This document shows, one piece after another, positions 36,390 to 46,685 of a stretch of DNA of 64,000 nucleotides. A program made the translations under genes and the position numbers. The stretch's first letter is position 1, and every line of letters begins with the position of its first letter. A model generated the notes under the pieces. It ran no database searches. It was not told where the DNA came from and worked only from the letters and a program-made list of their open reading frames with translations. Source of the DNA: Immersiella caudata (Eukaryota > Ascomycota > Sordariomycetes > Sordariales > Lasiosphaeriaceae). The DNA lies in assembly GCA_030512335.1 (NCBI GenBank), contig JAULSU010000001.1, forward strand, positions 2,232,001 through 2,296,000, written 5' to 3'.

Positions 36390-38125
36390 ATTGACCATCA
36401 CCGATCTAGGCCCAGGATCATCAGAAAGATATTGCGACGCTCGTCTATACTCAAAGGCGGGCTTTCCAAACCTGGAGCAGAGGTTGGTAGTCGGAAGGAG
36501 CATTAACGCGAGATAGGACGGGTTATGTGCACTCGCATCTCGACGGTATTTGACCTGGAGTTGACAGCTTGCTGTCACTCGTGGACGAAACAAAAAACGC
36601 TACTTGACGTTTCTCGTCCTCAACATATATGATCCCAAAATGTGCCGCAGCGGATGTCGTTGGTTCTAGTCGAGGAACAAAATAGCGAAAACACAATTCC
36701 ATCTTTGTTTCTCCCCCAAATGAAGCGGTCGTGCTGCGACGTTTCAGAATTCGATGCTGACCATAAACTTGGGTAAAGTTTTTGTTCGAACTATTTCTGA
36801 CAACTGCGGCGCTTGAAACCACGTGACACGCCCATGGTCGGCTGGTGGGGGAGCAGGGTTGATCTATTCCCTCTTCGACGTCAAAACACAGGGGTTGGTT
36901 GGGCTCTGGAGTGTGGCCACAACCGACCGAGACCACGCGGCCAGACTCTGTTTTTGGAAGTTTTGTCGTATTGTTTACCGCTAGCCTTTCCCATCCAGAT
37001 TCAGTTTCTACTATTTTTACTCATGGTGATTGCGAGGGGGAATTTTGCTGCTGCGACCTGCTTTGAAGGGTTAAGACACTGTCGCAACCAACGAAACGGT
37101 CCTGGCCCTACAACTTTGTGGAAGGTGTGGTGTCGTGGCGTTTAGCGCCGATTCGGTGCGTGGGAATTGCATTCTCTTCCTGTTCGTATTTCTGTAGGAA
37201 TTGGACTTCAGATTTGAGGTACGGAGTAGGGATGCGAGGCAAGTCATTTTGCAGGCGGTGCGAGCAGGGAGGTAGGGGAGAATGGGGCCGTACCGTTTGG
37301 GTCCGGATTTGAAACAACACCAAGACTTTCTGGTTTTGTCACGATACGCTCTGACGAGGCTAAGTAACTTCGTGTTTGCGCTAGCGCCGTGGTCAGGGGA
37401 ACCTGGAAATTTCACGACGGCGAAAAAAGTAGTTGAGTGTTACTGGATGAACCGAGGTTTGGTATTATCGTCGTGATCATCTATGCAAGATGCTGCCCTC
37501 TTCTTGCCTGCACTGCGACACCCTGGCTGCCCAACATGCTAGCCAGCCGATGCTTTCGATATACTGGCCGTCTTTCCCGATGCCTTCTCTCCTCCATGGA
37601 TGGGTTTTGATCTCCCCTTCCCCCACTCCCACCTGCCTGTCGCCCTTTGCTCCGTAGAAATGACGACGACGCTTGTGTAAAAAAAGAATATATCGATTGC
37701 CTTAAAAGATGTATAGAAAAAAGCTGGTTCCTGAAAGTAATTCCTTCCCGCACAACCCCTGGCCGGTTCACAAGTTTGCTCCGCGGGGGAGGAGAAAGAG
37801 TTTCCTTTCCTTTCTCTTAACCGATACTCGTGCCTCTTCTCTTCGAGACCACCTTCCACTCCTCCTTCAACCTTGTTTCAGCGACGACATTTCCGTGTGA
37901 AGAGAGATGATTGATTTCGTTGGTATCCTGGGGTCGAGTGGGTGAGATTGGAGTATGAGTGGGAAGAGAGCATCCGCTGTAGATGACACCTCTATTTCAA
38001 GCCCACGTGAGGCTGGCGGATTTTGTACAATTGCCGATGACGCTCAAAGGACGTAGAATATGGTGGGTATATAGACATGGAATTCGGATGGTGATGGTGG
38101 CATGATTGTGTCTCCCTGCCTGGGA
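36390..38125. other. Intergenic, convergent 3' regions
   Basis: About 1.7 kb between two convergent 3' ends. No gene, tRNA or repeat recognised. Confidence 0.55.
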
Positions 38126-38679
38126 TTAAACACGGGCTCCACGGGCTCCTGGCCGTTTGGGGAGAGTCCACGGCTGTGCGCAGATGATCTGATGGATGTT
38201 AGTTGAACAGTTGCGCGAATGGAGGTGGAAAGTGTATCGCACCTCGCCTTCACTATAGGCCCAGAAGTAGATGCCAAGGCCGATGAGCTGGTAGATGGCG
38301 GCGTTGGTGCCTTGGTAGATGAGAGCGGCAGCCAGGGCGGTGAGAGGGAGGAATGCCAGGCGCGCCTCGAGGCTTCGGTGGAGGGAGCTTCCAGCAAGGA
38401 AGCCGAGGGGCCATTCCCATGCAATGAGAATGAGCCCAAAGACCAAGTTAATGATCTGTAATACTGGCGCCGGCTTCACGGCAGGATCTAAGGTCTTCGT
38501 GAGGAAGTCCCAGAAGATCTTGGGCCAGAAGAAGCACTGAAGAGCGGCAGCAACTTGATCTGCATATGATTGTCAGCAAGGCGGTCCCTAGCAAAACCCA
38601 TGACTTTGGATTCCAACGTACAAGTTCCCGCCGCCAGGATGATGAGCCTCGCCCAGTGGTTCTTGATCAATCTGCCCAT
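38126..38679 (-). CDS. Small membrane protein, DUF7727-type
   Basis: Integral membrane protein of 145 aa, function unknown. Exons are 38679-38622, 38559-38243 and 38188-38126. It begins MGRLIKNHWARLIILAAGTYQ, then a Trp-rich segment FFWPKIFWDFLTKTLDPAVKP, followed by helices in IINLVFGLILIAWEWPLGFLAG, LAFLPLTALAAALIYQGTN and LIGLGIYFWAYSEGE. About four membrane segments are expected. This pattern belongs to a conserved but uncharacterised fungal family. The C-terminal 20 residues come from a short last exon (IICAQPWTLPKRPG...) and are the least certain part. Confidence 0.85.
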
Positions 38680-41600
38680 GGTGTCGGATTACGTCGGAAT
38701 TAGAGACTGGTAGGTCGGCCCTCGGTTCGGTCCTCTTGCTCCTTGCCCTCTTTCCTGAGAAGTCCCTACTCTCTTGCCGTGCCCAACAGGAACACGCTTT
38801 TTCTTTTCTGAAATGACCGGTTGTCGGACCCAAGCACTCCAGAAATACGTAATGAAGGTTGACAAAGTTGTACAGGTCGAAAGGAAGGCGAGTTAAAAGT
38901 CCGGACCAGCGGGTGGGCAAACAACAACAAACAGAAGCAAAAGCGCCGATATGAAAGAAGGCTATCGACGACCGAGTGCACAGCGCTGGCCGGGAGAGAA
39001 AGGAAGGGTGAAGGGTGAGAGAGATCTTCAAGAATTAGACAGCCGACGGGGCCGGGTCGACTAATAACGGGTCTATGCCCCTTTTGCTGTTTCCAGAAGG
39101 AGGCAAGGGGAGTGGGTTTCTGGCACACGCTCGCCGCGCAGGTTGGCACCAGCGGTCGAGTTCGTGTATCAGAGACCACTGGGGTCTGGTATCGGATGTT
39201 TCTGGGATGATGTCTGAAGGTGCCTGTGGCAGTGGGGTGGAATGCCGTTTCCGCTCGTGTGGTTCAGGGCGACAGCGCGCATCCGAGCGGTCTCCCTCCA
39301 AAAGCTTGTGTTGCTGTGGTCACGCTGTGGTGAGGGCCGAGTCTGTTCGCATTGGAGTCGGGGCGAAGATCAGACAGACGTCGGTAGCCAAGGGGCAGTG
39401 GTGCGTTTGACGTGTATGGGGTTCAGAGACGATATGCCTGATCGTCAGAGATCCGGGACCATGCGAGTTTAAGAAGCGACAGGGCAGGCCGCCGCGGGCA
39501 GGGGCGGGAAGGGTGCATTGGAGGAGGTGGACGTCGCACACGCTCGGAGAGGTAAGTATAGATTGGGCGATGTGATGGGGCCAGGGTACTCACGGGCGGG
39601 GAGGACAGGGGTGATGCATGGGGGGTGCACCCGCCAGGGAACAGGGCCTGGGCAGGAAGGGATGAGGCGTTGCTGGGCGCCGCTGGTGGTGAGGGGCTGC
39701 GATGGGATGGCAGCGCGACGGAGAGCGGACGACATGTCTCACGGGGGCTCCAAAGCCGCGTGCCAGCCACGGCCAAGGAAGACCGGCCAAAAATCCAAAA
39801 ATCCCCGCGTCTCCTGGTGCAGCGCCTACAAGCCAGTGCCCGCACAACCTCGCCACGGCCTGCTCCGGCGGCTTGGGAGCTTGGCTACGAAAGCTATGAG
39901 TCGACGACCGCTCTTTTCCTGCTGCAAATAAGACCACCGCGTGATGGCGGGCAGCCTAGGCGTCACTTCGCGGCCTGCACCGCTCCAGATCGGGGAAGAG
40001 CTGGTGCTGGGGATGCGGAAATATTGAGCTTTGGTGTGAAATGCGATGCGAAATGCAGCAGCTCGACGAGAGCAGCAAATGGCTCGTCGTCGACACAGAA
40101 TGGGGCGCTGGGTTGAGCCGTCCAGTGCATCTGCTGGTGATTGGCGTAGCGTGGGCGGTTACAGCCAGCCGAGCAGCCAATCATGTCATCACCCGCTCAG
40201 TCTTTGCAGCGACGACCAGGGGCCCTGTTTGTGCCCCACCTTGTATCGCTTCTGTAACTCTCGGCGCGTCTGCTGTGTGGAGCAACATGGAAGTGAGGTC
40301 CTCGCCGCTTGGCAGCCTCCGCAGCACCGCTGACCCGTCCTCTCCCAGCGCAACCAGTCGCCGTTGCAGAGCCCATTCAACTGGGTGGCCGAAGAACGGC
40401 GCTGCAGCGGTCTTGTAGAACAGAAGGCAAGAAGCCGTTTTTAGCTTCTCATTTCCCTATGATGGGGCATCGGTTCAAGTCGCTGCCCGCTTCTGCCCCT
40501 GGGCACTCACCAACCTTCTTTCCTCTTCACTCATCTTGAAACCCTTCTGCGCTCACCAAATAAGACCAGGGCGGTGCCATCCGAAATTTGTCGCGCTGCT
40601 GCGGTGCTTTGTGCTGCAAAACGTGCGCCTCGTCGCAGGCTCCGGCAGAAAAGCCCCCTCAAAGGTCCACAAATGGCACTCTGCGACAGTCGATCAAGCA
40701 GGAGCGGTTTGAGGAGCGATAAGATTATCAATGCTGAAGCTCGGACCAGTTTACCAGCGTTGAAGGCTGGGAGATGGCTGAAGGGTCCGTGCCCACCCCA
40801 GCCGCCTCCAGCGCGCCACTCGGCAGCTGCATCGTGAACCACCGCTGGTGATGCGTGGGAACATTCAAGACTATCGACGAACAGCTGTCATGGAGCGGCG
40901 CAGTGGCCCGATTTGACCTGGGGTCATTCGACTGGCGTTATACGCGCATCACGTCACTGCATCATACCGCCAACTCTGCCTTAGCTCTTCGATTTCGCGC
41001 CGCATCGCAATGGCGCTGGCCTGAACCACTTCATCGAAATGGCTTTTGACGAGCACTTATGCATGGCGATCATGCCACGGCTCCACCTGCCTCTTGAGAA
41101 GTACATGGAAATTGGCAATCCGATGATGGAGAAACAGTTGAGAGCCTCAGCAAAGATTGTGAGGCGTTCCGCGCCCTTTTTTCAGGGGGTCCCCGATCGA
41201 TCCGGCACCCTACCCGGTCTAACGCAAACACACGAGACTCGGAAGCAAACAACAAACGCCTCGAGCCGCCAATGTGGATATATAGCGACGGAGTGCCAAC
41301 ATAGATCTACCTAGCATGATGAGCGGCAGCTGCCTTTCCGTCAACAAATCTTGTCTTCGTTGCATTGGCGCAGGATCATCAGGCTGATCGGAGGACAACC
41401 GAGGTCTGTCTCCGAACCATCACCCACCCACCCCGAGTCAGAGTCACGGGAGTGTAGGGTTGGCCGTCAAGCGTTACAACACGATGTCCACAGCAAGACA
41501 GCCGGGATTCACCCGTGACCTAACAAATCGTTCAGCGGATGGGCAAATCATTATGGTGAGTTCGCAAACCTGCATTTGGAGGTTGCCTTCAACATGGGTC

Positions 41601-42790
41601 ATAATTAGCGGCAGCGGCAGCGGCAGCAACCGGGAAGACTGCTCTTCGCAATCGCGACTTCAGCATGCACTTCATTTACGGTTCATTGCTTCCGACCCCG
41701 TCCCAGCCTCTTGCCGCAGGTTCGCATCGACAGCACGATGTGGAGATGCGGTGGGCAATATCGCAGAATCCTCTTGTCACTCTTCCGGCGCTTGAAGAGA
41801 GCAGCGATTGGCGGGATCGAAGCTCGCTTGTGTGCCGCTGCTCGGCCTGAAGCATCATCACCAATCACACCACTCCAATGCCTCCCCGCCATTCGAGATG
41901 CCTGTTCGGTTTCCCAGACCTGGGTCCCGAGGGTATCCATTATTCTCGCTATGATCTCCCTCGCATTGGAATCATTCTGCAAGTCAGATGGGTTTCCACT
42001 CAGCAGACCTGCGTCTGGCAATCGCAAGCATCATTTACCGCGAGGAACCGTCAGGGTAGCGAGTGGGAGCAATTTACTTGACATCCCCGATACCAGCAAT
42101 GGGCCAGTTACACAGCTGTGCCTTGGACCCATCGAATGCCGGCTCACAGCTTCTCGTGATCGGGCCAGCCGCCAGCGATAGACCGCCGGAGCCCTGCACA
42201 GGAACAATTGCTCGCATCGTTAGCCCCAGCAGGCATTCTCCCCGCGTGCTCGTCACATTGGTATCACAAGTGCTGGTGCCCATGAGTTCGCATAGTGACC
42301 AAGACATCGTGTTGACAGTCCGAGCCCGCCACGAGATAAGGAGACAAAGGTGGTAGGAGGATTTTGCTGACCTTCAAACCGAGCAATCACCCAGAATAGT
42401 GACGAGCCCATCCATCGAGTCGTCGGTGTTCTTTTGAAGCCCCCAACTGTACCATAAAAGCCTATCTCGGGGTTCCGGGAACCAGTATCGGTAGTGAAGT
42501 AAGACAAGGGAATCCAGTTCCCTGACCGCTGTATACCGGCCGGTCCGCTGCACATAGGACGGGTTCCTAGTCGTAGAGCCCCGGACCGCCCACACGCGGC
42601 CGCTGCAGCCCACGAGTCATGAGCCACCAACCACAGTTCAGCTCACTTGCTCGCTGTGATGTGATAGAGGCATTGACAGGTTCACTTCCACTTGGGGGCA
42701 GGCAGCTGAGACTTCGAGTGTGGCCGCCATTGGTGACATGCTGAGTTGCCTCATCAAGTTTCCCTTGTTGTTTAAGCTCTCTCTGTAAAG

Positions 42791-42862
42791 AGGATTGCGC
42801 AGCTTGCTTGCTCAGTGGTGTCGACCACTCACTCTCGAGATGCGGGCAAGCTGCGCAACCTC
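42791..42862. repeat. Nested inverted repeat (13-bp stem with inner palindrome)
   Basis: TTGCGCAGCTTGC at 42795-42807 is matched exactly by its reverse complement at 42846-42858; four more bases pair outside it with one bulged A. Inside the loop AGTGGT (42814-42819) pairs with ACCACT (42824-42829) across 4 bases. The result is a branched or two-tier hairpin of about 70 nt. Confidence 0.7.
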
Positions 42863-42915
42863 ATCTCTCTGAGACGAGGAATCTATAGACTAACCGAACT
42901 CTCCACCGCTCAGAG

Positions 42916-42943
42916 CTACGAGGGCTCCAAGTCGAACTCGTAG
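42916..42943. repeat. Second short inverted repeat (7 bp)
   Basis: CTACGAG at 42916-42922 and CTCGTAG at 42937-42943, separated by 14 bases. It lies 58 bp after the larger hairpin. Confidence 0.5.
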
Positions 42944-43815
42944 AAAACATTCATCTGACCAAGGCACACTCCCTCTATGTTTAGGCATGTGGTAGTTCTC
43001 GTCTCACAGCACTCCATTCCATGCCAGCGACACCGCAAACCTTCTGCACCACGCAGCTATATCAACACCACGCCCCAGTTCGCCTCAACCTCCCCATTGT
43101 ATGCCAGCACACGTTGGGGGCTACCAACCAAACACAACTCGCCGCGGCACAGGCATCACACAACAACTACGTCCCACCTAGCCTCGCACACACGAAAACC
43201 AGATTCCGCGGTGGTTTAACAACCGCAGGATCTAAGTGGTGGGATGGTGACGTGCCTGTGAGAAAAGAGCTGCAAGGCAGCCACATCACGCACTGGCGTA
43301 CACGCTATGCAGTTTTTTTGGGTGTGTCTTCGCCGCCACGGCGCGCCGGGGAGTTGGCTGGTTGACTGCCACTGTCTCGTCGAGAGGTGGGTGTAGTGGA
43401 AGTGAGTGCATGGAGATGCAGGTGCTAGTGGGTTCCGATGAGACGAGATGACTTAGGTCTCCCACAGTGCCGGGACATGCTTCGCCCACCGATGCGACTG
43501 CATTCTGAAGGTAGCCAGCAAGTTGTAGGTTGTTGATGGGAAGCTATATTTTCGCTGACTTGGGTTTCAAAGTTCTGAGTTGACATGGTCGGGCTGGCAG
43601 CACTGCAAGCGTCCCTCGACCCGTTCTTGAAACGGAAACCCACTGCCCTACCACCCTCCGAGCCCACCGCCCCCAAATCCTCCTGCACACGTCCCGCGGG
43701 ACGGCACTACTGCGGCAACTTACACCGTCATCAAAAAAGAGTCGACCGTGGTGCGTAGATCCTGCCCAGCGCACACCAACGGCGCGGAACGTCGCCGACG
43801 CAGGTAAGACGGGAA

Positions 43816-44601
43816 TCAAGCCAACGCGAACTCGTGCGTCCAGAACGACACCAGACTAGCTGCCTCGCTTTCGTATAGAACATCGTCAAGCTGGCTCTGG
43901 CCTTGCGGAGTGGAGATCTCGTCGAGGAGGGATCTAAGGCTGAGGGTGGCGGTGCTCAGTGTGTTTGTGGTGCTTGGGGGAAGGGGCTTGTTAGCGCCGC
44001 AGTGGGGGAGGAGGCCGTGGTTTACGTCGAGTGCCCATGGAGGAGGAGTGGCTGTTCTCAAAGCGGAAGTGATGAAGGAATTGAGGGCGGTGGCGAGCGA
44101 GGAGGGAGCGGTGAGGGGGATGATTGGGAGCGATGGGAGGGCGGTTTCTATCATCCTGGAGGAGATTAGCTGATAGGTAAAGCAAGCCTGGTATGAGTCG
44201 GATCGAGATCGAGTTGGGTTGGGTTGGGAGGCACAGGAGGGTAAGATGTTACTCAACTTGGTCTGGAGCCCCATGAAGGCTTGCGTGGCGCTTTCGGTGT
44301 CATCAGAATCGATAAGGAAAACGATGGCTGCTTCGCGGCCTCTAGAGGAGAGGTAGAGGTGCTCGATCTTGGTTGCGGTGCATGAGTCGGCCATGTCAAT
44401 TTGCGAGAAGAGGACAAAACGGTAGGATTGAGTAATTCCGAGTTGTGTTGAGGTGACTGTGCAGGCGACATCGTGACCCTCGAGATCAGCTTCTACGCCA
44501 GAAGGTGTCAGCCTTGTGCGTGAAACCATCGGCGAGCCATGGGACGGGCATGGTTCTACCTGTCCAGTACATGTCTCCTGAATGCAAGAGCTGAATCGCA
44601 A
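43816..44601 (-). CDS. Hypothetical protein
   Basis: Open frame of 261 codons that I do not recognise. A central segment (KIEHLYLSSRGREAAIVFLIDSDD) reads like alternating strand and helix of a folded alpha/beta domain, and the C-terminus ends VSFWTHEFALA after an acidic helix. No membrane segment or signal peptide. The start may be at 44601 or at the later in-frame ATG at 44529 (MVSRTRLTP). Composition and length favour coding over chance. Confidence 0.55.
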   Translation of the reverse strand: MRFSSCIQETCTGQVEPCPSHGSPMVSRTRLTPSGVEADLEGHDVACTVTSTQLGITQSYRFVLFSQIDMADSCTATKIEHLYLSSRGREAAIVFLIDSDDTESATQAFMGLQTKLSNILPSCASQPNPTRSRSDSYQACFTYQLISSRMIETALPSLPIIPLTAPSSLATALNSFITSALRTATPPPWALDVNHGLLPHCGANKPLPPSTTNTLSTATLSLRSLLDEISTPQGQSQLDDVLYESEAASLVSFWTHEFALA

Positions 44602-45040
44602 CTGACGCCCAAGGCTCGCGCTGCCTCAACCGGAGTGAAATAAAGTTCTCTTGGTACGTATCCATCCCCTGGCAAAATGTTCCAGATGGGTTTGTAAGGG
44701 AGAGTTGTCATGAGGGGTGTCTCGTTAACGCCTTCTGGGCAATTCTAAATACAGGGTATCGTCTATCAGATATATTTTTTGAGCTGGAGAGTCTCCTTCG
44801 CTGTGTACCGTCGCTCCTTCCTTCCACGAACATACATCAAAATCCAACACATCGGATTAGCAGCCTGAGGCTCCCCATCAGTCTTGATCTCCGCACCGTT
44901 GTCGCCGCCGAACAGAGTCTGCAGAGGTAGTGAATCCTGGAACTTTTCTGGAGCTTGATTTGACAACATCTCCGTAACAGAGCGGGGATTTTCTGGTGTC
45001 GTTGTATCGTCTCAGCACGTGGGCTCCAGTTTTCTGTTGC
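44602..45040. other. Intergenic between two minus-strand genes
   Basis: Contains a 67-codon minus-strand frame at 44766-44969 without recognisable features; I do not call it. Otherwise 3' region of the OPA3-like gene and promoter of the gene at 43816. Confidence 0.5.
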
Positions 45041-45780
45041 TCATGATGCTGGTACTGGAACGACCGTTGGCGCTGCGGCTGGCGGCGGTGTTGGCAAAAG
45101 CGGTTGTTTTGTCTTAGGGTCCTTGAAGGCCCTCAACGCATCCTCAATCATTTGGAGCCTGGCTGTCTGCGCCTTCTTCTCTTCCTCCAGCATCTCCTCC
45201 TTTTTCTTCATTTCCTCCAGCTGCGCAGTCAACTCCTTAATCCTCTCCGCGTTGTGATCAGGTTTCGCCGTAGACCGTTGGTATTCGAAGAGGATTAGTC
45301 CAACAGCGACCAACAAGATGAAGGCATCACCAATCACATCGGCGAAGAGGTCCACGGCTTTGGCCTCCGGCAAGGGCCTGAACTTCCTCCTCCACACACT
45401 GGGAGGTGGATGGCTCGCTACGTGGGACTCCTTGGGAATCGTCCCGTACTTTGCCCGTAGCTGTTCCTCACGTTCTATCTGCTCTTTTGTCTTCACCGTT
45501 GGGGCCTCTGCTTTCTCCTTCGCCCGTTGTTCCGCCTCGGGGTTTCGTAACAGCGCAACGTTTAGTCGCATGTTCAACTGATGAATCGCCTGCCCATATC
45601 TAGCGGCGAAGTTCCGGAAACCCACGTGCTCATGGGCTTGGTGTTTGATGCGATTCTAATCCTCCACAAGAGCCGTCAGCTGGAGCTCTTGGGGACGAGA
45701 CGGAAGACACAAACCGCGCCATATTTGGAGATGTGCCGGACAAAAAGTGCAGCGAGCTTGAAGAGCGGTAGCGGCACCAT
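45041..45780 (-). CDS. OPA3-like protein
   Basis: Mitochondrial or membrane-associated protein of 226 aa related to human optic atrophy 3. Exons are 45780-45715 and 45655-45041. The first exon encodes MVPLPLFKLAALFVRHISKYGA and the second continues NRIKHQAHEHVGFRNFAARYGQ, together the OPA3 N-terminal signature. A central hydrophobic helix (DAFILLVAVGLILFEYQRS) is followed by a coiled coil rich in Lys and Glu (IKELTAQLEEMKKKEEMLEEEKKA) and a Pro/Ala tail. Without the first exon the N-terminus would be missed. The donor of the single intron is GTTTGT, a weak site. The gene is divergent from the polo kinase. Confidence 0.9.
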
Positions 45781-46685
45781 GTTTAAGATATGTTCTGCCT
45801 ACAGCACCCGAATAGCGGTCGATTGAGGGCTTGGTGATCAGTTGCACGGTGTTCAGCTGGGTGACCGGAGCTGATGGCCTGCTCAGCTGGATTCCACGCT
45901 CATGGCCGATGTTTGGGAACTGTATGAAGATAACAAAAACAGACCTACTACGTCTGCAGGCAGATTTGACCGTCCGGGCGCCTTGCTGGACGAGAGGGCC
46001 AAGGTTCGATCGAGTCTTAGAGTCTTCGAGCTTCAATTATTCGCAGTCATCAATGTAGTTGTGGAGGGTCTACGGCAATTCCGGCGATAAGAAGGCAGGT
46101 GGGGCTTATCGGCACCGATAGCCAATGAATTGATGGCGGGCCAAAGCTTCTCTAAATACCCCTGGAAGTCGAAGGCCAATGACAACCAGGCGCGGCCGTG
46201 CAGCAAGTCATTTCACGGTAGCACGGTTGCTCTGGCGACTCGAACCGCGACAAACAACGGTCATCCTGCGCAATTCTCGGTCGGCTCCAGCTCTCCACAA
46301 CAGACCGCACACCACCAGCCGCCACACATTAACGACAGATCGCAGTCTCACCTGTGCCGCTTGCACAGATATTGCATCTATTCGCTACGCGGCAGTCTTG
46401 TATTACTTGATATTCGTCGCGGACGCAGCTCTTGCACCAGCGTCGAGCTGTGTGTCAACAGACCGCTTGGGTTGTGAGTGTTTACCAAAAACCTGCAAAT
46501 TTGTATCCTCTCCAACGAACCTCCATAACTCCTGAAGACAAATCCTGCATCCACTTCATCAACACGCCAAATCAACGACAGGCTGAGATTCCTGACATGA
46601 ACACAGCATTGACGACTAGCTCTCGACGCTCTCGAAGTACTGAACCGACGAACTAGCGAACAATTCTCAATCTCGAGCACGCCCA
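45781..46685. promoter_or_regulatory. Divergent promoter region of OPA3-like and polo kinase genes
   Basis: About 0.9 kb between two start codons. Short frames only; no gene recognised. Confidence 0.55.

Larger units (their letters stand above)
38680..43815. other. Gene-poor stretch of 5.1 kb
   Basis: The longest stretch without a supported gene. Open frames occur on both strands, especially in the GC-rich part at 39450-40200, but they mirror each other, are low in complexity and show no domain. A (GGCAGC)n-like run lies near 41608. A nested set of inverted repeats lies at 42791-42943. No transposase, reverse transcriptase or terminal repeats were recognised. Confidence 0.5.

Noticed and set aside
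39450..40200. Several frames above 100 codons on both strands
   Set aside because: GC-rich sequence opens all frames at once; no conserved feature.
44766..44969. 67-codon minus-strand frame
   Set aside because: Too short and without recognisable motif or splice partner.
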